62,934 nt of DNA from Marinifilaceae bacterium (lineage in GTDB: Bacteria > Bacteroidota > Bacteroidia > Bacteroidales > Marinifilaceae), in NCBI GenBank assembly GCA_016936255.1, contig JAFGYE010000077.1, positions 1 through 62,934 of the forward strand, read 5' to 3'. Shown piece by piece: positions 1 to 9,348 of this stretch (within the stretch, counting starts at the first letter, position 1; each line of letters starts with the position of its first letter). Under the pieces are notes generated by a model. It had not been told where the DNA came from. It searched no databases and saw only the letters and a program-made list of their open reading frames with translations. A program made the position numbers and the translations under genes.

Positions 1-56
1 AACAAATAAGCAGTATAAGGCAGTTTAATCTCAAAAAAACAAAAGATCATGAAAAA

Positions 57-97
57 GAGGATGTCTACTTTGTTATGAGACATCCTCATTTTTTTTG
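57..97 (+). terminator. Rho-independent terminator of a gene left of the window
   Basis: A 10-bp perfect stem (57-66 with 78-87) has an 11-nt loop and is followed by a run of T residues at 89-96. It most likely ends a plus-strand gene that lies before the window. Confidence 0.75.
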
Positions 98-102
98 CAA
101 TA

Positions 103-135
103 AAAAAGAGATTGCTATCTTGGCAATCTCTTTTT
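103..135. terminator. Bidirectional terminator beyond the FadL-like gene
   Basis: A 13-bp perfect stem (103-115 with 123-135) has a 7-nt loop. The A-run on the left and T-run on the right give a U-tract in either direction. It lies 20 bp past the stop of the minus-strand FadL-like gene. Confidence 0.75.
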
Positions 136-154
136 AGATATAGTCGCAGTGTTC

Positions 155-1612
155 TTAAAATTTGAATCCAAAGGTCATTCGAACCTGATGGTTTGTATTG
201 TTCAGGCTTATGATATCATTACTGCCTGAGTAGATAACAAAATCTTCATCGTACTCTTTATATTGATAGGCCATATCAAAGAAGAAGTTGTTCTGTTTAA
301 TTCCAAAACCTGCAGAGTAAGTGTTGTAACCTTCATCAATAAAACTTTTGTAAGGATCTCCAATTTTAGCGTATCCTCCGCGTATACTTATGTTAGGTGT
401 AAGTCGGTATTCGGCACCAATTCTTAAATTAGAAGTTGACCGGTATGAGTTTGCAATGTCTTGATTTTCGTTCATCAAATCTCCAGCGTCACTATCGTTA
501 AATTCGGCATTAGAGTAGTCAATCATTTCGTAATCTACACTAAGTACGCCTTTTTGTCCGAATAAATAAGCGGCACTAAGGATTGTTCTGAATGGAGTTT
601 CAAAATCATAACTGGTTCTTGATACAAACTCCGACTCGTAGGCATGATATGCTTCCCCGTCTTCAGGAAATGCATCAGGAATATTTGGATCAAATTCTGA
701 ACTTACTGATGTATCGTAAGTTTCGTCAAGATTATAAAATGTAGGTGTGTGAATTGCTGCACCTAATCTCAAACTGTTTGTGACTTTATAAATAGCTCCA
801 AATTTAAAGTTAACACCGACACCAGATGTTGTCATGTATTCATTAAAAGTAAATTCATTCAATGATGTAATGTTATCAGCAAGGGAAAATTCTGAATAAG
901 AGGTTGTTGATTTGTGGTATAGGTCTTGAATTCCAACAGTTGCTCCTAAGTACAATTTGTGTCCGTAATTAGCACCAAAAGACACTACATATTCGCCAAT
1001 GTATCCTTTCTCGTCAACCCTTTTTTGCTGATCCATACGATCATTTCCGAAGAGCACCGATTGATAGTTTAAATCATCATCATTATTGATTAGGTAAGTG
1101 TCGTAAGCAAGTTTTTCTTCAAAAGAGTACAGATTGTCTGGAGAATTGCCAGCGGCCAATTCGGCCCATTTATCAAGCAATGATGTTCCTGAATTTAAAT
1201 TGAATAAATAACCTTCTCTATTGAAATTAGCAATTCGGTTGTAGCCAATCCCAAAGTTGAAATTTTGCCATCCTTTTTCAGGTGCTATTCTTGGAATAAA
1301 ACTAGCTACATAGCCAACATTCCCTATGGTAAAACTATACTTATCCTCAGAAAAACCATTGTTTTTTGATTCAGTATATTCAATGGAAGGAGTAAATGTA
1401 AATTCTGAACTTCTGTAAACACCGATACCTGCAGGATTTATACTTAGGCTTGAAAAGTCGCCTCCTAAGGCACCGAAAGCACCACCCATGGCGGTTGAAC
1501 GCGCAGTTCCGTTAAATTCTTGTCTCGAATATTTTAGTGCATTATCTACACTCTGAGAATATGAAGTTCCTGCTATTAGGGACAAGATGAGCAAAAAAGT
1601 ATATCGTTTCAT
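155..1612 (-). CDS. FadL/OMPP1-family outer membrane transport protein
   Basis: A predicted outer membrane beta-barrel of about 485 residues, probably a channel for hydrophobic molecules. It starts with a signal peptide (KRYTFLLILSLIAG, cleavage near SYSQ). The mature N-terminus has the small-residue stretch ARSTAMGGAFGALGGD followed by SINPAGIGVYR, which is the hallmark of the OMPP1/FadL/TodX family (the NPAG motif). Alternating aromatic strands run to a C-terminal phenylalanine. I chose the start at 1612 because it begins the signal peptide directly; an ATG 48 bases further upstream would put a non-signal tail in front. The substrate is not known. In Bacteroidota this family is often annotated as a hemin receptor without direct proof. 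A strong terminator follows the gene. Confidence 0.8.
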   Translation of the reverse strand: MKRYTFLLILSLIAGTSYSQSVDNALKYSRQEFNGTARSTAMGGAFGALGGDFSSLSINPAGIGVYRSSEFTFTPSIEYTESKNNGFSEDKYSFTIGNVGYVASFIPRIAPEKGWQNFNFGIGYNRIANFNREGYLFNLNSGTSLLDKWAELAAGNSPDNLYSFEEKLAYDTYLINNDDDLNYQSVLFGNDRMDQQKRVDEKGYIGEYVVSFGANYGHKLYLGATVGIQDLYHKSTTSYSEFSLADNITSLNEFTFNEYMTTSGVGVNFKFGAIYKVTNSLRLGAAIHTPTFYNLDETYDTSVSSEFDPNIPDAFPEDGEAYHAYESEFVSRTSYDFETPFRTILSAAYLFGQKGVLSVDYEMIDYSNAEFNDSDAGDLMNENQDIANSYRSTSNLRIGAEYRLTPNISIRGGYAKIGDPYKSFIDEGYNTYSAGFGIKQNNFFFDMAYQYKEYDEDFVIYSGSNDIISLNNTNHQVRMTFGFKF

Positions 1613-1738
1613 AAAAAAGATTTTTAAAATGTCTTGTGTTATTCTGATCAAAAATTGCAATCATTCAATTAAGAGAGTAAGCTGAAAAGTTATATCAGAT
1701 TTAGGATGATCGTAAATTCGTTTTTGTTGGTTCTGTTT

Positions 1739-1778
1739 ATAATCACCGGAGCTTGGAGAACGAAACTCCGGTGATTAT
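1739..1778 (-). terminator. Hairpin terminator after the low-complexity lipoprotein gene
   Basis: A 13-bp perfect stem (1739-1751 with 1766-1778) lies 4 bp past the minus-strand stop. No clear U-run follows on the minus strand, so termination strength is uncertain. Confidence 0.5.
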
Positions 1779-1781
1779 ATT

Positions 1782-3302
1782 TTATCGCCTTCTGGTACTT
1801 CCTGAGTTACTGGAATTTGAACTTCCGCTCGATGATCTGGAACTTCCACTTGATGATCTTGTTGAAGTTCCTGATGATCCGGAACTGCTTCTCGAGGAAC
1901 GAACCGATGATCCTGATGATCCTGATGATCTTCTGGTTCCGCTGTTGCTGTAACCGGAATTAGATCTTGAAGAACCTGATCTGTAAGTTGATTTGGACGA
2001 ATTACTGTTCACTTTAGAATAAGACGATCTTGTCGACGATTTTGAATAACTCGAATTGTTAGAATTTGAAGATCGGTTGTAAGAAGGTCTTGTATTCGTT
2101 TGTGGCTTATTATAGCTTGGTGATGTACTTCTACGGGTATTGGAATAACTGTTTCTATTTTGATTGGTATTTCCGTTGGAATAATTACTTCTGCTATTAG
2201 TCTCTGTTCTTGTTGCAGGATTAGTTCCATAAGTAGATCTTCTGCCTGAAGTACCATTTAATACAGTTCTTCTTGTTCCATAAGAATTTCCATTGCCTGA
2301 GCTGTAACGGGCCGCAGCATTACTTCTTCTGATATCATCGGCAGCAGAGCTTGTTGATCTTCTGGTTGTGCTTACAGTACCAGTTTTTGTGCTCGAAACT
2401 GCTGACCTTCTGGTTGATGCCGAAGTTGCATTTGTGTTTGTTCTTCTGGAGGCACTTGTATTAGTTACAGTTCCTGCTTTATAATTATTTGATCTTCTTT
2501 TTCCATCATAAGTTGAAGAGGCATAATTATTGTATCCGTGGTGACCATAATATCCATGATGTCCGTAGTAACCATAGTATGGATAGTAATGTCCGTAATA
2601 ATGATTTGAGAATCCCCAGCCGAAATTCAAATCCCAATACCAACTGTCGCCAAAGCCCAAATTAAATCCCCAATAGGAATTATTGCCATAGTATCCGTAT
2701 GGATAGTTGTAAGCAAACAGATTGCCGTATCTCATTGTGGAATAGTTATAGCCATTGTAAAAGCGGTAATTGGTCCATGTTGGTGTCCACCATACATTGT
2801 TTCCATCTACGTAAACATTCCAGTCAGGATCTCCGGCCAGCCACATCGCGGTATTGTAACCGCTGTTATCGTAGTAACCAAATCCCTGAGGATACATTTC
2901 CCGTAAACGTTGAGCTTCTTCCTGATCCCTTTCCGAACCAGTAAATCCACCTAAGTAATAACCTGAATCACCTTCATAAATTACTGTGTCAACACTACCA
3001 ATTGACTCATCATTTAATATTTCGGTGTATTTTTGTTGTAATGCATCAAAATTACGATCATCAAGAGCTTCCGATTCAATATTTGGATTGGTTTTTGTTG
3101 ATGATTGTGTTGCTGTTGCCGGAGCTAAAGAATTGCTCTTTTGAACAGCAGGGGAATTGGCTTCAACTTTTTGAACTAATAAAGGAGCCTGATTTGGGTT
3201 GTAATACAAATCATCTTCGTAAACCGCTGTTCCCATATAAGATGGGGAGCAACTGGCTGCAAAGAATGCTGTAACGAGTAGAATTTTTAAATAGGTTTTC
3301 AT
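1782..3302 (-). CDS. Low-complexity Ser/Arg-rich lipoprotein, function unknown
   Basis: A 506-residue exported lipoprotein: the lipobox AASC places the lipidated cysteine at residue 18. Residues about 60-170 look folded and contain acidic and aromatic stretches. Residues about 170-260 form a Tyr/Gly/His/Asn-rich tract (YYGHHGYYGHHGY). The last roughly 240 residues are almost only Ser, Arg, Thr, Asn, Gly and Tyr, with repeating TRRS/SSGSS-type words and the basic end STRRR. The composition suggests a disordered, strongly positive surface tail. I recognise no enzymatic domain. A good Shine-Dalgarno-like GGAGG stands about 9 nt before the ATG. The gene diverges from proS. Binding polyanions or cell-surface polymer is only a guess. 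Confidence 0.75.
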   Translation of the reverse strand: MKTYLKILLVTAFFAASCSPSYMGTAVYEDDLYYNPNQAPLLVQKVEANSPAVQKSNSLAPATATQSSTKTNPNIESEALDDRNFDALQQKYTEILNDESIGSVDTVIYEGDSGYYLGGFTGSERDQEEAQRLREMYPQGFGYYDNSGYNTAMWLAGDPDWNVYVDGNNVWWTPTWTNYRFYNGYNYSTMRYGNLFAYNYPYGYYGNNSYWGFNLGFGDSWYWDLNFGWGFSNHYYGHYYPYYGYYGHHGYYGHHGYNNYASSTYDGKRRSNNYKAGTVTNTSASRRTNTNATSASTRRSAVSSTKTGTVSTTRRSTSSAADDIRRSNAAARYSSGNGNSYGTRRTVLNGTSGRRSTYGTNPATRTETNSRSNYSNGNTNQNRNSYSNTRRSTSPSYNKPQTNTRPSYNRSSNSNNSSYSKSSTRSSYSKVNSNSSKSTYRSGSSRSNSGYSNSGTRRSSGSSGSSVRSSRSSSGSSGTSTRSSSGSSRSSSGSSNSSNSGSTRRR

Positions 3303-3341
3303 CGCTTGTCCTCCAATAATGAATTATCTAAGATTATTTTT

Positions 3342-3349
3342 TACTTTTG
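3342..3349 (+). promoter_or_regulatory. Candidate -7 box for proS
   Basis: TACTTTTG matches the Bacteroidota -7 consensus TAnnTTTG, 54 bp before the proS ATG. I see no convincing -33 TTG at the usual spacing. Confidence 0.35.
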
Positions 3350-3403
3350 TAAAGAATTATAACTACCCTAAAAGTAGCAAATACCATACCAAAACAATAT
3401 ATA

Positions 3404-4879
3404 ATGGCAAAAGTTTTAACCAGTAGAAGCGAAAATTATTCGCAATGGTATAATGACTTGGTGATCAAGGCAGATTTAGCAGAAAACTCTCCTGTAAGGG
3501 GATGTATGATTATTAAACCTTATGGCTATGCTATTTGGGAAAAGATACAGGCTCAATTGGATAGAATGTTCAAGGAGACAGGTCATCAAAATGCATATTT
3601 TCCTCTTTTAATTCCTAAATCATTTTTGAGTAAGGAAGCTGATCATGTGGAAGGTTTTGCAAAGGAATGTGCAGTGGTAACTCATTACCGTTTGAAAAAT
3701 GATCCGAACGGAAAAGGAGTGATTGTTGATCCGGATGCTAAGTTGGAGGAAGAGTTAATTATTCGGCCAACTTCTGAAACGATTATTTGGAGTACTTATA
3801 AAAACTGGATTCAATCGTACCGCGACTTACCAATTCTTTGTAATCAGTGGGCGAATGTTATGCGTTGGGAAATGCGGACCCGTTTATTTTTGCGTACATC
3901 AGAATTTTTATGGCAAGAAGGCCATACGGCACATGCAACTAAAGAAGAGGCATTGATCGAGACCAAACAAATGGTTGATATTTACGGTGAATTTGCCGAG
4001 AAATGGATGTCTGTTCCCGTGTTAAAGGGACATAAAACAGAATCTGAGCGTTTTGCAGGAGCATTGGATACTTATTGTATTGAAGCCTTAATGCAGGATG
4101 GTAAAGCTCTTCAGGCAGGAACATCTCACTTTTTAGGACAGAATTTTGCAAAAGCATTTGATGTAAAATTTACTAACAAAGAAGGCAAAGAGGATTATGT
4201 TTGGGCAACTTCATGGGGGGTTTCAACTCGTTTAATGGGTGCTTTGGTAATGGCTCACTCCGATGATAATGGTTTGGTTTTGCCTCCAAAACTGGCTCCT
4301 ATTCAGGTGGTAATTGTACCTATTTACCGCAAAGCTGAAGAGTTGGAGAAAATTGCAGAAACTATAAATCCTATTGTTGCAAAACTAAAAGCCAAAGGCA
4401 TTTCAGTTAAATTCGATGATAGCGATAATCGCAAGCCGGGATGGAAATTTGCTGAATACGAATTAAAGGGTGTACCTGTTCGTTTGGCAATTGGTGCCCG
4501 CGATTTGGAGAATGGAACCATCGAGTTGGCCCGTCGTGATACCCTAACAAAAGAAACAGTTTCTATTGAAGGTGTAGAAGATTTGATTGAAAATTTAATG
4601 GAAGAAATTCAGAATAGTATTTTCCAGAAAGCATTAGATTTTAGAACAGAAAAAACGACTAAAGTGGATACTTACGAAGAGTTCAAGGAACTTTTGGAAA
4701 GCAAAACCGGATTTTTCCTTGCTCACTGGGATGGTACAGCCGAAACAGAAGAGAAAATTCAAACGGAGACTAAAGCAACAATTCGCTGTATTCCTTTCGA
4801 AGGAGATGGAGAAGAAGGGGTTTGTATGGTAACCGGTAAACCTTCAAAGCAAAGAGTGGTATTCGCAAAATCTTATTAA
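3404..4879 (+). CDS. proS: Prolyl-tRNA synthetase, archaeal/eukaryal type
   Basis: Cytoplasmic class II aminoacyl-tRNA synthetase that charges tRNA-Pro with proline using ATP. It has 491 residues, the short (ProS type 3) form, without the inserted editing domain of the long bacterial form. Motif 2 is visible in the [20 protein letters not shown] region and the start [14 protein letters not shown] is typical. The anticodon-binding domain covers about residues 285-390 ([12 protein letters not shown]). A C-terminal domain ends in VVFAKSY, with the terminal tyrosine characteristic of this subtype. The gene is monocistronic: a strong hairpin follows, and the divergent lipoprotein gene lies upstream. 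Confidence 0.97.
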   Translation: MAKVLTSRSENYSQWYNDLVIKADLAENSPVRGCMIIKPYGYAIWEKIQAQLDRMFKETGHQNAYFPLLIPKSFLSKEADHVEGFAKECAVVTHYRLKNDPNGKGVIVDPDAKLEEELIIRPTSETIIWSTYKNWIQSYRDLPILCNQWANVMRWEMRTRLFLRTSEFLWQEGHTAHATKEEALIETKQMVDIYGEFAEKWMSVPVLKGHKTESERFAGALDTYCIEALMQDGKALQAGTSHFLGQNFAKAFDVKFTNKEGKEDYVWATSWGVSTRLMGALVMAHSDDNGLVLPPKLAPIQVVIVPIYRKAEELEKIAETINPIVAKLKAKGISVKFDDSDNRKPGWKFAEYELKGVPVRLAIGARDLENGTIELARRDTLTKETVSIEGVEDLIENLMEEIQNSIFQKALDFRTEKTTKVDTYEEFKELLESKTGFFLAHWDGTAETEEKIQTETKATIRCIPFEGDGEEGVCMVTGKPSKQRVVFAKSY

Positions 4880-4907
4880 TTAAGAAAAGTTAATTGTAAA
4901 TATTATC

Positions 4908-4941
4908 AAACAGTCATCAGGTATCTGATGACTGTTTTTTT
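4908..4941 (+). terminator. Rho-independent terminator of proS
   Basis: The perfect stem AAACAGTCATCAG / CTGATGACTGTTT has a GTAT loop and is followed by T residues. An ATG at 4928 lies inside the stem, which argues against using it as the start of the next gene. Confidence 0.85.
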
Positions 4942-4975
4942 GTATATTTACTTTTCATTTTTAAACAATAACACA

Positions 4976-5659
4976 ATGAATATCTTAAACACAAAAGCAG
5001 CCATACTATCAACAATTATGGACAAAGCTTCATTAAAGCAGGTTGTTTATAAAAATACCAAGGAAATATTCGAGGAATTACGAACTGTAGTTAAAAATCT
5101 AATTGAAGAGTACAATTCAGAATTGGGTGAGGTCGATGAAAATATACTTCTTTCTTTTGAGGACAAAGGAGAATTTGAATATCAAATTAAGATTGCATCC
5201 GATATTTTAGTTTTTAGTTTGCATACCAATGTATTTCAATTTAACAGAGATCATAATGTGTGGAAGCAAGCTTACGTGAAAACAGATCCTGACAATGCTT
5301 ACTCAGGCATTATCAATGTCTATAATTTTTTGGCCGATTCTTTTAAATATACTCGATATGAGGATTTAGGATATTTGGTTGCCCGAATTTTTATCAACAG
5401 AGAAAAGCATTACATTGTTGAGGGGAAAAGACAATTGGGTTTGCTGCAAACGGATTTATCGGTTTCTACTGCCGATCATGATAACCTGCGAAACATTGTG
5501 GAAACTGCCATTAATTATTCTTTGAATTTCGATTTATTGGTTCCTCCATACGATAATGTGAAGATCATGTCAGTAGGACAGATGTTCGAGAAAATTCAGA
5601 ATGCAAGAATCCCAACGGGTAAACGATTGGGTTTTCAGTTTAAATCCGATGATGTATAA
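4976..5659 (+). CDS. Conserved hypothetical protein, 227 aa
   Basis: A soluble protein without signal peptide or membrane segment. I do not recognise a named domain. It is mixed alpha/beta with an acidic N-terminal helix region (TKEIFEELRTVVKNLIEEYN) and later aromatic-rich strands (FEYQIKIASDILVFSLHTNVF). I chose the ATG at 4976. The upstream ATG at 4928 is within the proS terminator stem and would encode an implausible hydrophobic leader. A further start (MDKASLKQ) 30 codons into the longer frame is possible. The gene stands alone between proS and pepT, both same strand, with its own short spacers. Confidence 0.7.
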   Translation: MNILNTKAAILSTIMDKASLKQVVYKNTKEIFEELRTVVKNLIEEYNSELGEVDENILLSFEDKGEFEYQIKIASDILVFSLHTNVFQFNRDHNVWKQAYVKTDPDNAYSGIINVYNFLADSFKYTRYEDLGYLVARIFINREKHYIVEGKRQLGLLQTDLSVSTADHDNLRNIVETAINYSLNFDLLVPPYDNVKIMSVGQMFEKIQNARIPTGKRLGFQFKSDDV

Positions 5660-5789
5660 CAGTTAAGATTCGCAATAAGAAAACCTGAATCAAATTCATT
5701 TTCAAACATCATTTTAGTAATATTGCAACGCTTCACCAAATAGTTTTTGGAAGTGGTTATGTGTGCATTTTTTAATATAAACACCAGAT

Positions 5790-7016
5790 ATGAGTGCCTT
5801 AATAGAAAAATTTATACGATACGTAAAATTCGATACTCAATCGGATACCGAAACCGGGTTAACTCCCAGTACACCCGGACAAATGTTTTTGGCAAAAGAA
5901 TTGACCCGGGAATTGGAAGAGATGGGATTGGAAAATATCAGTCTTGACGAGAACGGATACATTATGGCTGTACTTCCATCCAATTTGGATCATGAAGTTC
6001 CTACTGTTGGTTTTGTAGCTCATATGGATACAAGTCCTGATTTTTCAGGAAAACATGTAAAGCCTCAGTTTTGGGAAAATTACGACGGCAAAGATATTGT
6101 TTTGAATGAAGAAAAGGATATTGTGATGAAAGTTGCTGATTTTCCGGAATTGAAGAAATACAAAGGTCAAACAATAATAACAACAAATGGGACTACACTG
6201 TTAGGAGCCGATGATAAAGCAGGTATTGCTGAGATCATGACTGCTATAGAATATCTTACCGAACATACTGAAATAAAACACGGTGCTGTTCATGTAGGTT
6301 TTACGCCTGATGAAGAAATTGGAAAAGGAGCCGATTTTTTTAATGTGAAGAAGTTTGGAGCTGAGTTTGCCTACACAATGGACGGTGGAGAAATAGGTGA
6401 GTTACAGTATGAGAATTTTAATGCAGCATTTGCAAAAATCAACTTTAAAGGCCGCAATGTTCATCCTGGAATGGCAAAAGATAAAATGATTAACTCGATG
6501 TTGATTGCCAATGAATTTCTGACACGTTTGCCGGAAGATGAGGTGCCTGAAAAAACACAAGGATACGAAGGTTTTTATCATTTAATTTCGATGACAGGAA
6601 ATGTTGAGAATTCAAACCTTCAATATATTGTCCGCGATTTTGAAATGAAGAAGTACGAAGAAAGAAAACAATTTGTACAGTCTCTTTGCGATGAGTTTTG
6701 TGAGAAATATGGCGAGGGAAGTGTTAGTCTGGAAATAACCAATCAGTATTACAACATGCGCGAAAAAATTGAGCCGGTGAAATACATTGTTGATATTGCA
6801 GAGGAGGCAATGAAGCAAGTTGGAGTTGAGCCAATGATTATTCCAATTCGTGGCGGAACTGATGGAAGCCGTTTATCTTATATGGGACTGCCTTGTCCAA
6901 ATATTTTTGCAGGGGGACATAACTTCCACGGAAGATTTGAATACGTACCGGTAGAATCAATGGAAAAATCGGTAGAGGTGATTTTAAAAATTGTAGAACT
7001 GATTTCGAAGCGATAA
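5790..7016 (+). CDS. pepT: Peptidase T (tripeptide aminopeptidase)
   Basis: Cytoplasmic M20-family zinc aminopeptidase that removes the N-terminal residue from tripeptides. It has 408 residues, the family's usual length. Metal and catalytic residues are visible: H78 and D80 in VAHMDTSPD, bridging D141 in LGADDKAG, catalytic E175 and metal E176 in [10 protein letters not shown], and the late histidine in [12 protein letters not shown]. The dimerisation (lid) domain falls between about residues 205 and 315. It is probably monocistronic, with a strong terminator 20 bp downstream. Confidence 0.96.
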   Translation: MSALIEKFIRYVKFDTQSDTETGLTPSTPGQMFLAKELTRELEEMGLENISLDENGYIMAVLPSNLDHEVPTVGFVAHMDTSPDFSGKHVKPQFWENYDGKDIVLNEEKDIVMKVADFPELKKYKGQTIITTNGTTLLGADDKAGIAEIMTAIEYLTEHTEIKHGAVHVGFTPDEEIGKGADFFNVKKFGAEFAYTMDGGEIGELQYENFNAAFAKINFKGRNVHPGMAKDKMINSMLIANEFLTRLPEDEVPEKTQGYEGFYHLISMTGNVENSNLQYIVRDFEMKKYEERKQFVQSLCDEFCEKYGEGSVSLEITNQYYNMREKIEPVKYIVDIAEEAMKQVGVEPMIIPIRGGTDGSRLSYMGLPCPNIFAGGHNFHGRFEYVPVESMEKSVEVILKIVELISKR

Positions 7017-7036
7017 TTGAATAAATATACAAAGAG

Positions 7037-7063
7037 AAAGGCAACCGTTTGGTTGCCTTTTTT
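7037..7063 (+). terminator. Rho-independent terminator of pepT
   Basis: The stem AAAGGCAACC / GGTTGCCTTT has a GTTT loop and is followed by T residues. Confidence 0.85.
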
Positions 7064-7141
7064 GGGTGATCAATTTCCGGATTATCTATATAATATGAAG
7101 AAAATATACAGAAACAAATAATCTATCAAAAAGAATTTTAA

Positions 7142-7510
7142 ATGAAAGGTTTATTAACAATTGGGCTGCTAATTCTTAGCAATACATTCATGATAATTGC
7201 ATGGTACGGGCATTTGAAATTTTCTGAGTGGAAATGGTTTGGTAAACTTGGCTTGATTTCAATTATTCTGATCAGTTGGGGAATTGCTTTATTTGAATAT
7301 CTATTTCAGGTGCCAGCTAATAAAATTGGTTTTAAAGGGAATGATGGACCGTTTACCTTAATTCAATTGAAAGTATTGCAAGAGGTTATAACTTTGGTAA
7401 TCTTTGCCATTTTTACGCTTGCGGTATTTAAAACAGAAACATTTAGAATGAACCATATCATTGCATTTCTATTACTGATTTTGGCCGTATACTTTATGTT
7501 TAAAGAATAA
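7142..7510 (+). CDS. DMT-family protein (DUF486), small membrane protein
   Basis: A 122-residue inner membrane protein with four hydrophobic helices, about residues 3-22, 36-55, 75-96 and 102-119. The helix-1 pattern NTFMIIAWYGHLKF and the loop NKIGFKGNDGPFTLIQLKVLQE match the DUF486 branch of the drug/metabolite transporter superfamily. Such small four-helix proteins resemble half of a DMT transporter and would act as dimers. No substrate can be assigned. It faces the HxlR gene across a shared terminator. Confidence 0.8.
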   Translation: MKGLLTIGLLILSNTFMIIAWYGHLKFSEWKWFGKLGLISIILISWGIALFEYLFQVPANKIGFKGNDGPFTLIQLKVLQEVITLVIFAIFTLAVFKTETFRMNHIIAFLLLILAVYFMFKE

Positions 7511-7603
7511 AGAGGAATTTTATTGCAGCAATGAATTCTTTTTTGACAGATAGGAGAAAGCTTGGAAAATAATTTTCGGACAAAATTAATGTGAAGTAAA
7601 ATC

Positions 7604-7625
7604 AAAAGACAATTGTCTTTTTTTA
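7604..7625. terminator. Bidirectional terminator between DMT protein and HxlR genes
   Basis: The palindrome AAAAGACAATTGTCTTTT (7604-7621) runs into further T residues. It is convergent between the plus gene ending at 7510 and the minus gene ending at 7623. Confidence 0.6.
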
Positions 7626-7937
7626 TTCCATTAATTTTTCGAATATCCTTCCACCTAAAAACATGGCTTTTAAAATGGGATGAATCTCTTTTCCCAAATC
7701 AGTAAGGCTGTATTCCACTTTAGGCGGAACTTCAGGGTAAACCTTACGGATCACCAAACCATCCTCTTCCAATTCTTTTAGGTTTTTGCTAAGCATTCTG
7801 TCGCTGATGTCCGGCAAAAGTTTCACCAATTCGTTGTACCGCTTGGTTCCTTGTATCAGATGCAAAATGATGGTTGCTTTTCGTTTTCCTTTAACGAAAT
7901 TGATAAATGTATCTATTGGACAATCTCCTTTTTTCAA
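7623..7937 (-). CDS. HxlR-family winged-helix transcriptional regulator
   Basis: A 104-residue DNA-binding regulator. It shows the HxlR pattern: an N-terminal cysteine (C6) in GDCPID, then the winged helix with RYNELVKLLPDISDRMLSKNLKELEEDGLVIR and the wing ending in VEYSLTDLGKEI. In this family the N-terminal cysteine often senses electrophiles or oxidants. The only suitable start in frame is TTG at 7937, since a stop lies a few codons further upstream without an ATG. It is divergent from the YhdH-type oxidoreductase gene, its most likely target (inference). Confidence 0.88.
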   Translation of the reverse strand: MKKGDCPIDTFINFVKGKRKATIILHLIQGTKRYNELVKLLPDISDRMLSKNLKELEEDGLVIRKVYPEVPPKVEYSLTDLGKEIHPILKAMFLGGRIFEKLME

Positions 7938-8011
7938 AATTAAAAAGTTTTTATGAGCTGATAATCAGTGATTCCGAACAAAATGTTAGTAGCCTTCCAA
8001 AGTGTAAGTTC

Positions 8012-8042
8012 TTGATTAGTAATTAAAATGATTGTAGCTTTG
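8012..8042 (+). promoter_or_regulatory. Promoter of the yhdH-type gene
   Basis: TTG at 8012-8014, a 20-bp spacer and TAGCTTTG at 8035-8042 match the Bacteroidota -33/-7 consensus. This predicts a leader of about 25 nt before the ATG at 8074. Confidence 0.65.
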
Positions 8043-8073
8043 GTGCAAGATAAGAATTAAATCAGGATAAGAA

Positions 8074-9072
8074 ATGGATACTAAGAGAGAATTTAAAGCG
8101 CTGCGGATTTACGAAGAAGAAGGGAAATACATTCGAAGAATTGAAAAAAGGAAAATTGAAGATCTTCCGGATGGAGAAGTAATTGTGAGAGTGAAGTATT
8201 CTTCTTTGAATTTTAAAGATGCACTTTCGGTTTCAGGAAATAAAGGAGTGACTCGAAAATATCCGCATACGCCGGGTATTGACGCGGCAGGAGTTGTGGA
8301 ATATTCAGCGAGTGAAAGGTTTAAAGCCGGCGATGAAGTAATTGTAACCAGCTACGATTTGGGCATGAATACCGATGGTGGTTTTGCAGAATATATTCGG
8401 GTGCCGGAATCTTGGGTCGTTGCAATGCCAAAAGAATTGGACTTTAAACAAGCCATGATTTATGGAACTGCTGGATTTACGGCTGCTTTATCAGTGTATC
8501 GCTTGTTGTCGGCAGGACAAACTCCAAAAATGGGGCCGGTAGTGGTTACAGGAGCCTTAGGTGGAGTGGGTAGTATTGCTATTAGTATATTGGTTAGTTT
8601 AGGCTTTGAAGTAATTGCAGCGACTTTCGAAAACAGTGGTGGTGAAGATGAATTACACGAATTAGGTGTTGCTAGTCGCATTAGTAGTGAAATTACTGAT
8701 GATCAATCGGGAAGACCATTATTAAAGCCACTTTGGGCTGGAGCCATTGATGTTATTGGTGGAAATACTTTGCATACACTTCTTAAAGCTTGCAAACCAT
8801 TGGGAAATGTGACCTGTTGTGGTAATGTTGGCTCAGGAGATTTAGCAATGACGGTTTACCCTTTCATTCTAAACGGAATTAGTTTAATTGGTATTGATTC
8901 TCAGAATTGCCCAATGGAATTGCGCCAAAAAGTTTGGAACAAGTTGGCTTCCGATTGGAATGTTTACAGCAACAAAGAGCAGGTTATTGAGTCATCTTTA
9001 GAAGAATTGGATACCTATATTGATTTAATGTTGGCAAAGAAGAGTCGCGGGAGAGTTATTGTGAAACTATAG
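8074..9072 (+). CDS. YhdH/YhfP-family NADPH quinone oxidoreductase (acryloyl-CoA reductase-like)
   Basis: A 332-residue cytoplasmic medium-chain dehydrogenase/reductase without structural zinc. The N-terminal GroES-like domain has YSSLNFKDALSVSGNKGV and the GIDAAGVV turn. The Rossmann domain carries GALGGVGSIAISIL. These are signatures of the YhdH/YhfP/AcuI group. AcuI reduces acryloyl-CoA to propionyl-CoA with NADPH, while other members reduce quinones. The substrate here is open. The gene is divergent from an HxlR regulator, which suggests induction by a reactive carbonyl or quinone. Confidence 0.88.
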   Translation: MDTKREFKALRIYEEEGKYIRRIEKRKIEDLPDGEVIVRVKYSSLNFKDALSVSGNKGVTRKYPHTPGIDAAGVVEYSASERFKAGDEVIVTSYDLGMNTDGGFAEYIRVPESWVVAMPKELDFKQAMIYGTAGFTAALSVYRLLSAGQTPKMGPVVVTGALGGVGSIAISILVSLGFEVIAATFENSGGEDELHELGVASRISSEITDDQSGRPLLKPLWAGAIDVIGGNTLHTLLKACKPLGNVTCCGNVGSGDLAMTVYPFILNGISLIGIDSQNCPMELRQKVWNKLASDWNVYSNKEQVIESSLEELDTYIDLMLAKKSRGRVIVKL

Positions 9073-9092
9073 TTTTTTAAATATTAAAAGAG

Positions 9093-9120
9093 AAAAGGCA
9101 GCCAATTGGCTGCCTTTTTT
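9093..9120 (+). terminator. Rho-independent terminator of the yhdH-type gene
   Basis: The self-complementary stem AAAAGGCAGCC / GGCTGCCTTTT has an AATT loop and a following T-run. Confidence 0.85.
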
Positions 9121-9348
9121 GATTTAAAAGCAAATTGGTCTTAGAGGTCTGTAGCAAGAGAGTGCTTTTAATGTATTGTTGTTGGCAATACAAGTCAAAT
9201 ATTTGGCAGAAGAATAGCGATTCAAAAAATAGTTAATCATTTAAAAGTATTGATTATGCAAGTGATTGAAACATTGGAGTCAAGAGTTTTCAGTCTGAAA
9301 GCAACTATTTTTTTGTATCTTGCCCCCTAAATTATTGAGGAAATTAGA

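Noticed and set aside
1753-1953. Acidic Leu/Asp-rich frame on the plus strand
   Set aside because: It is the antisense shadow of the Ser/Arg/Gly repeats of the lipoprotein.
4928-4975. Upstream start for the 227-residue hypothetical protein
   Set aside because: The ATG lies inside the proS terminator hairpin and encodes an unlikely leader.
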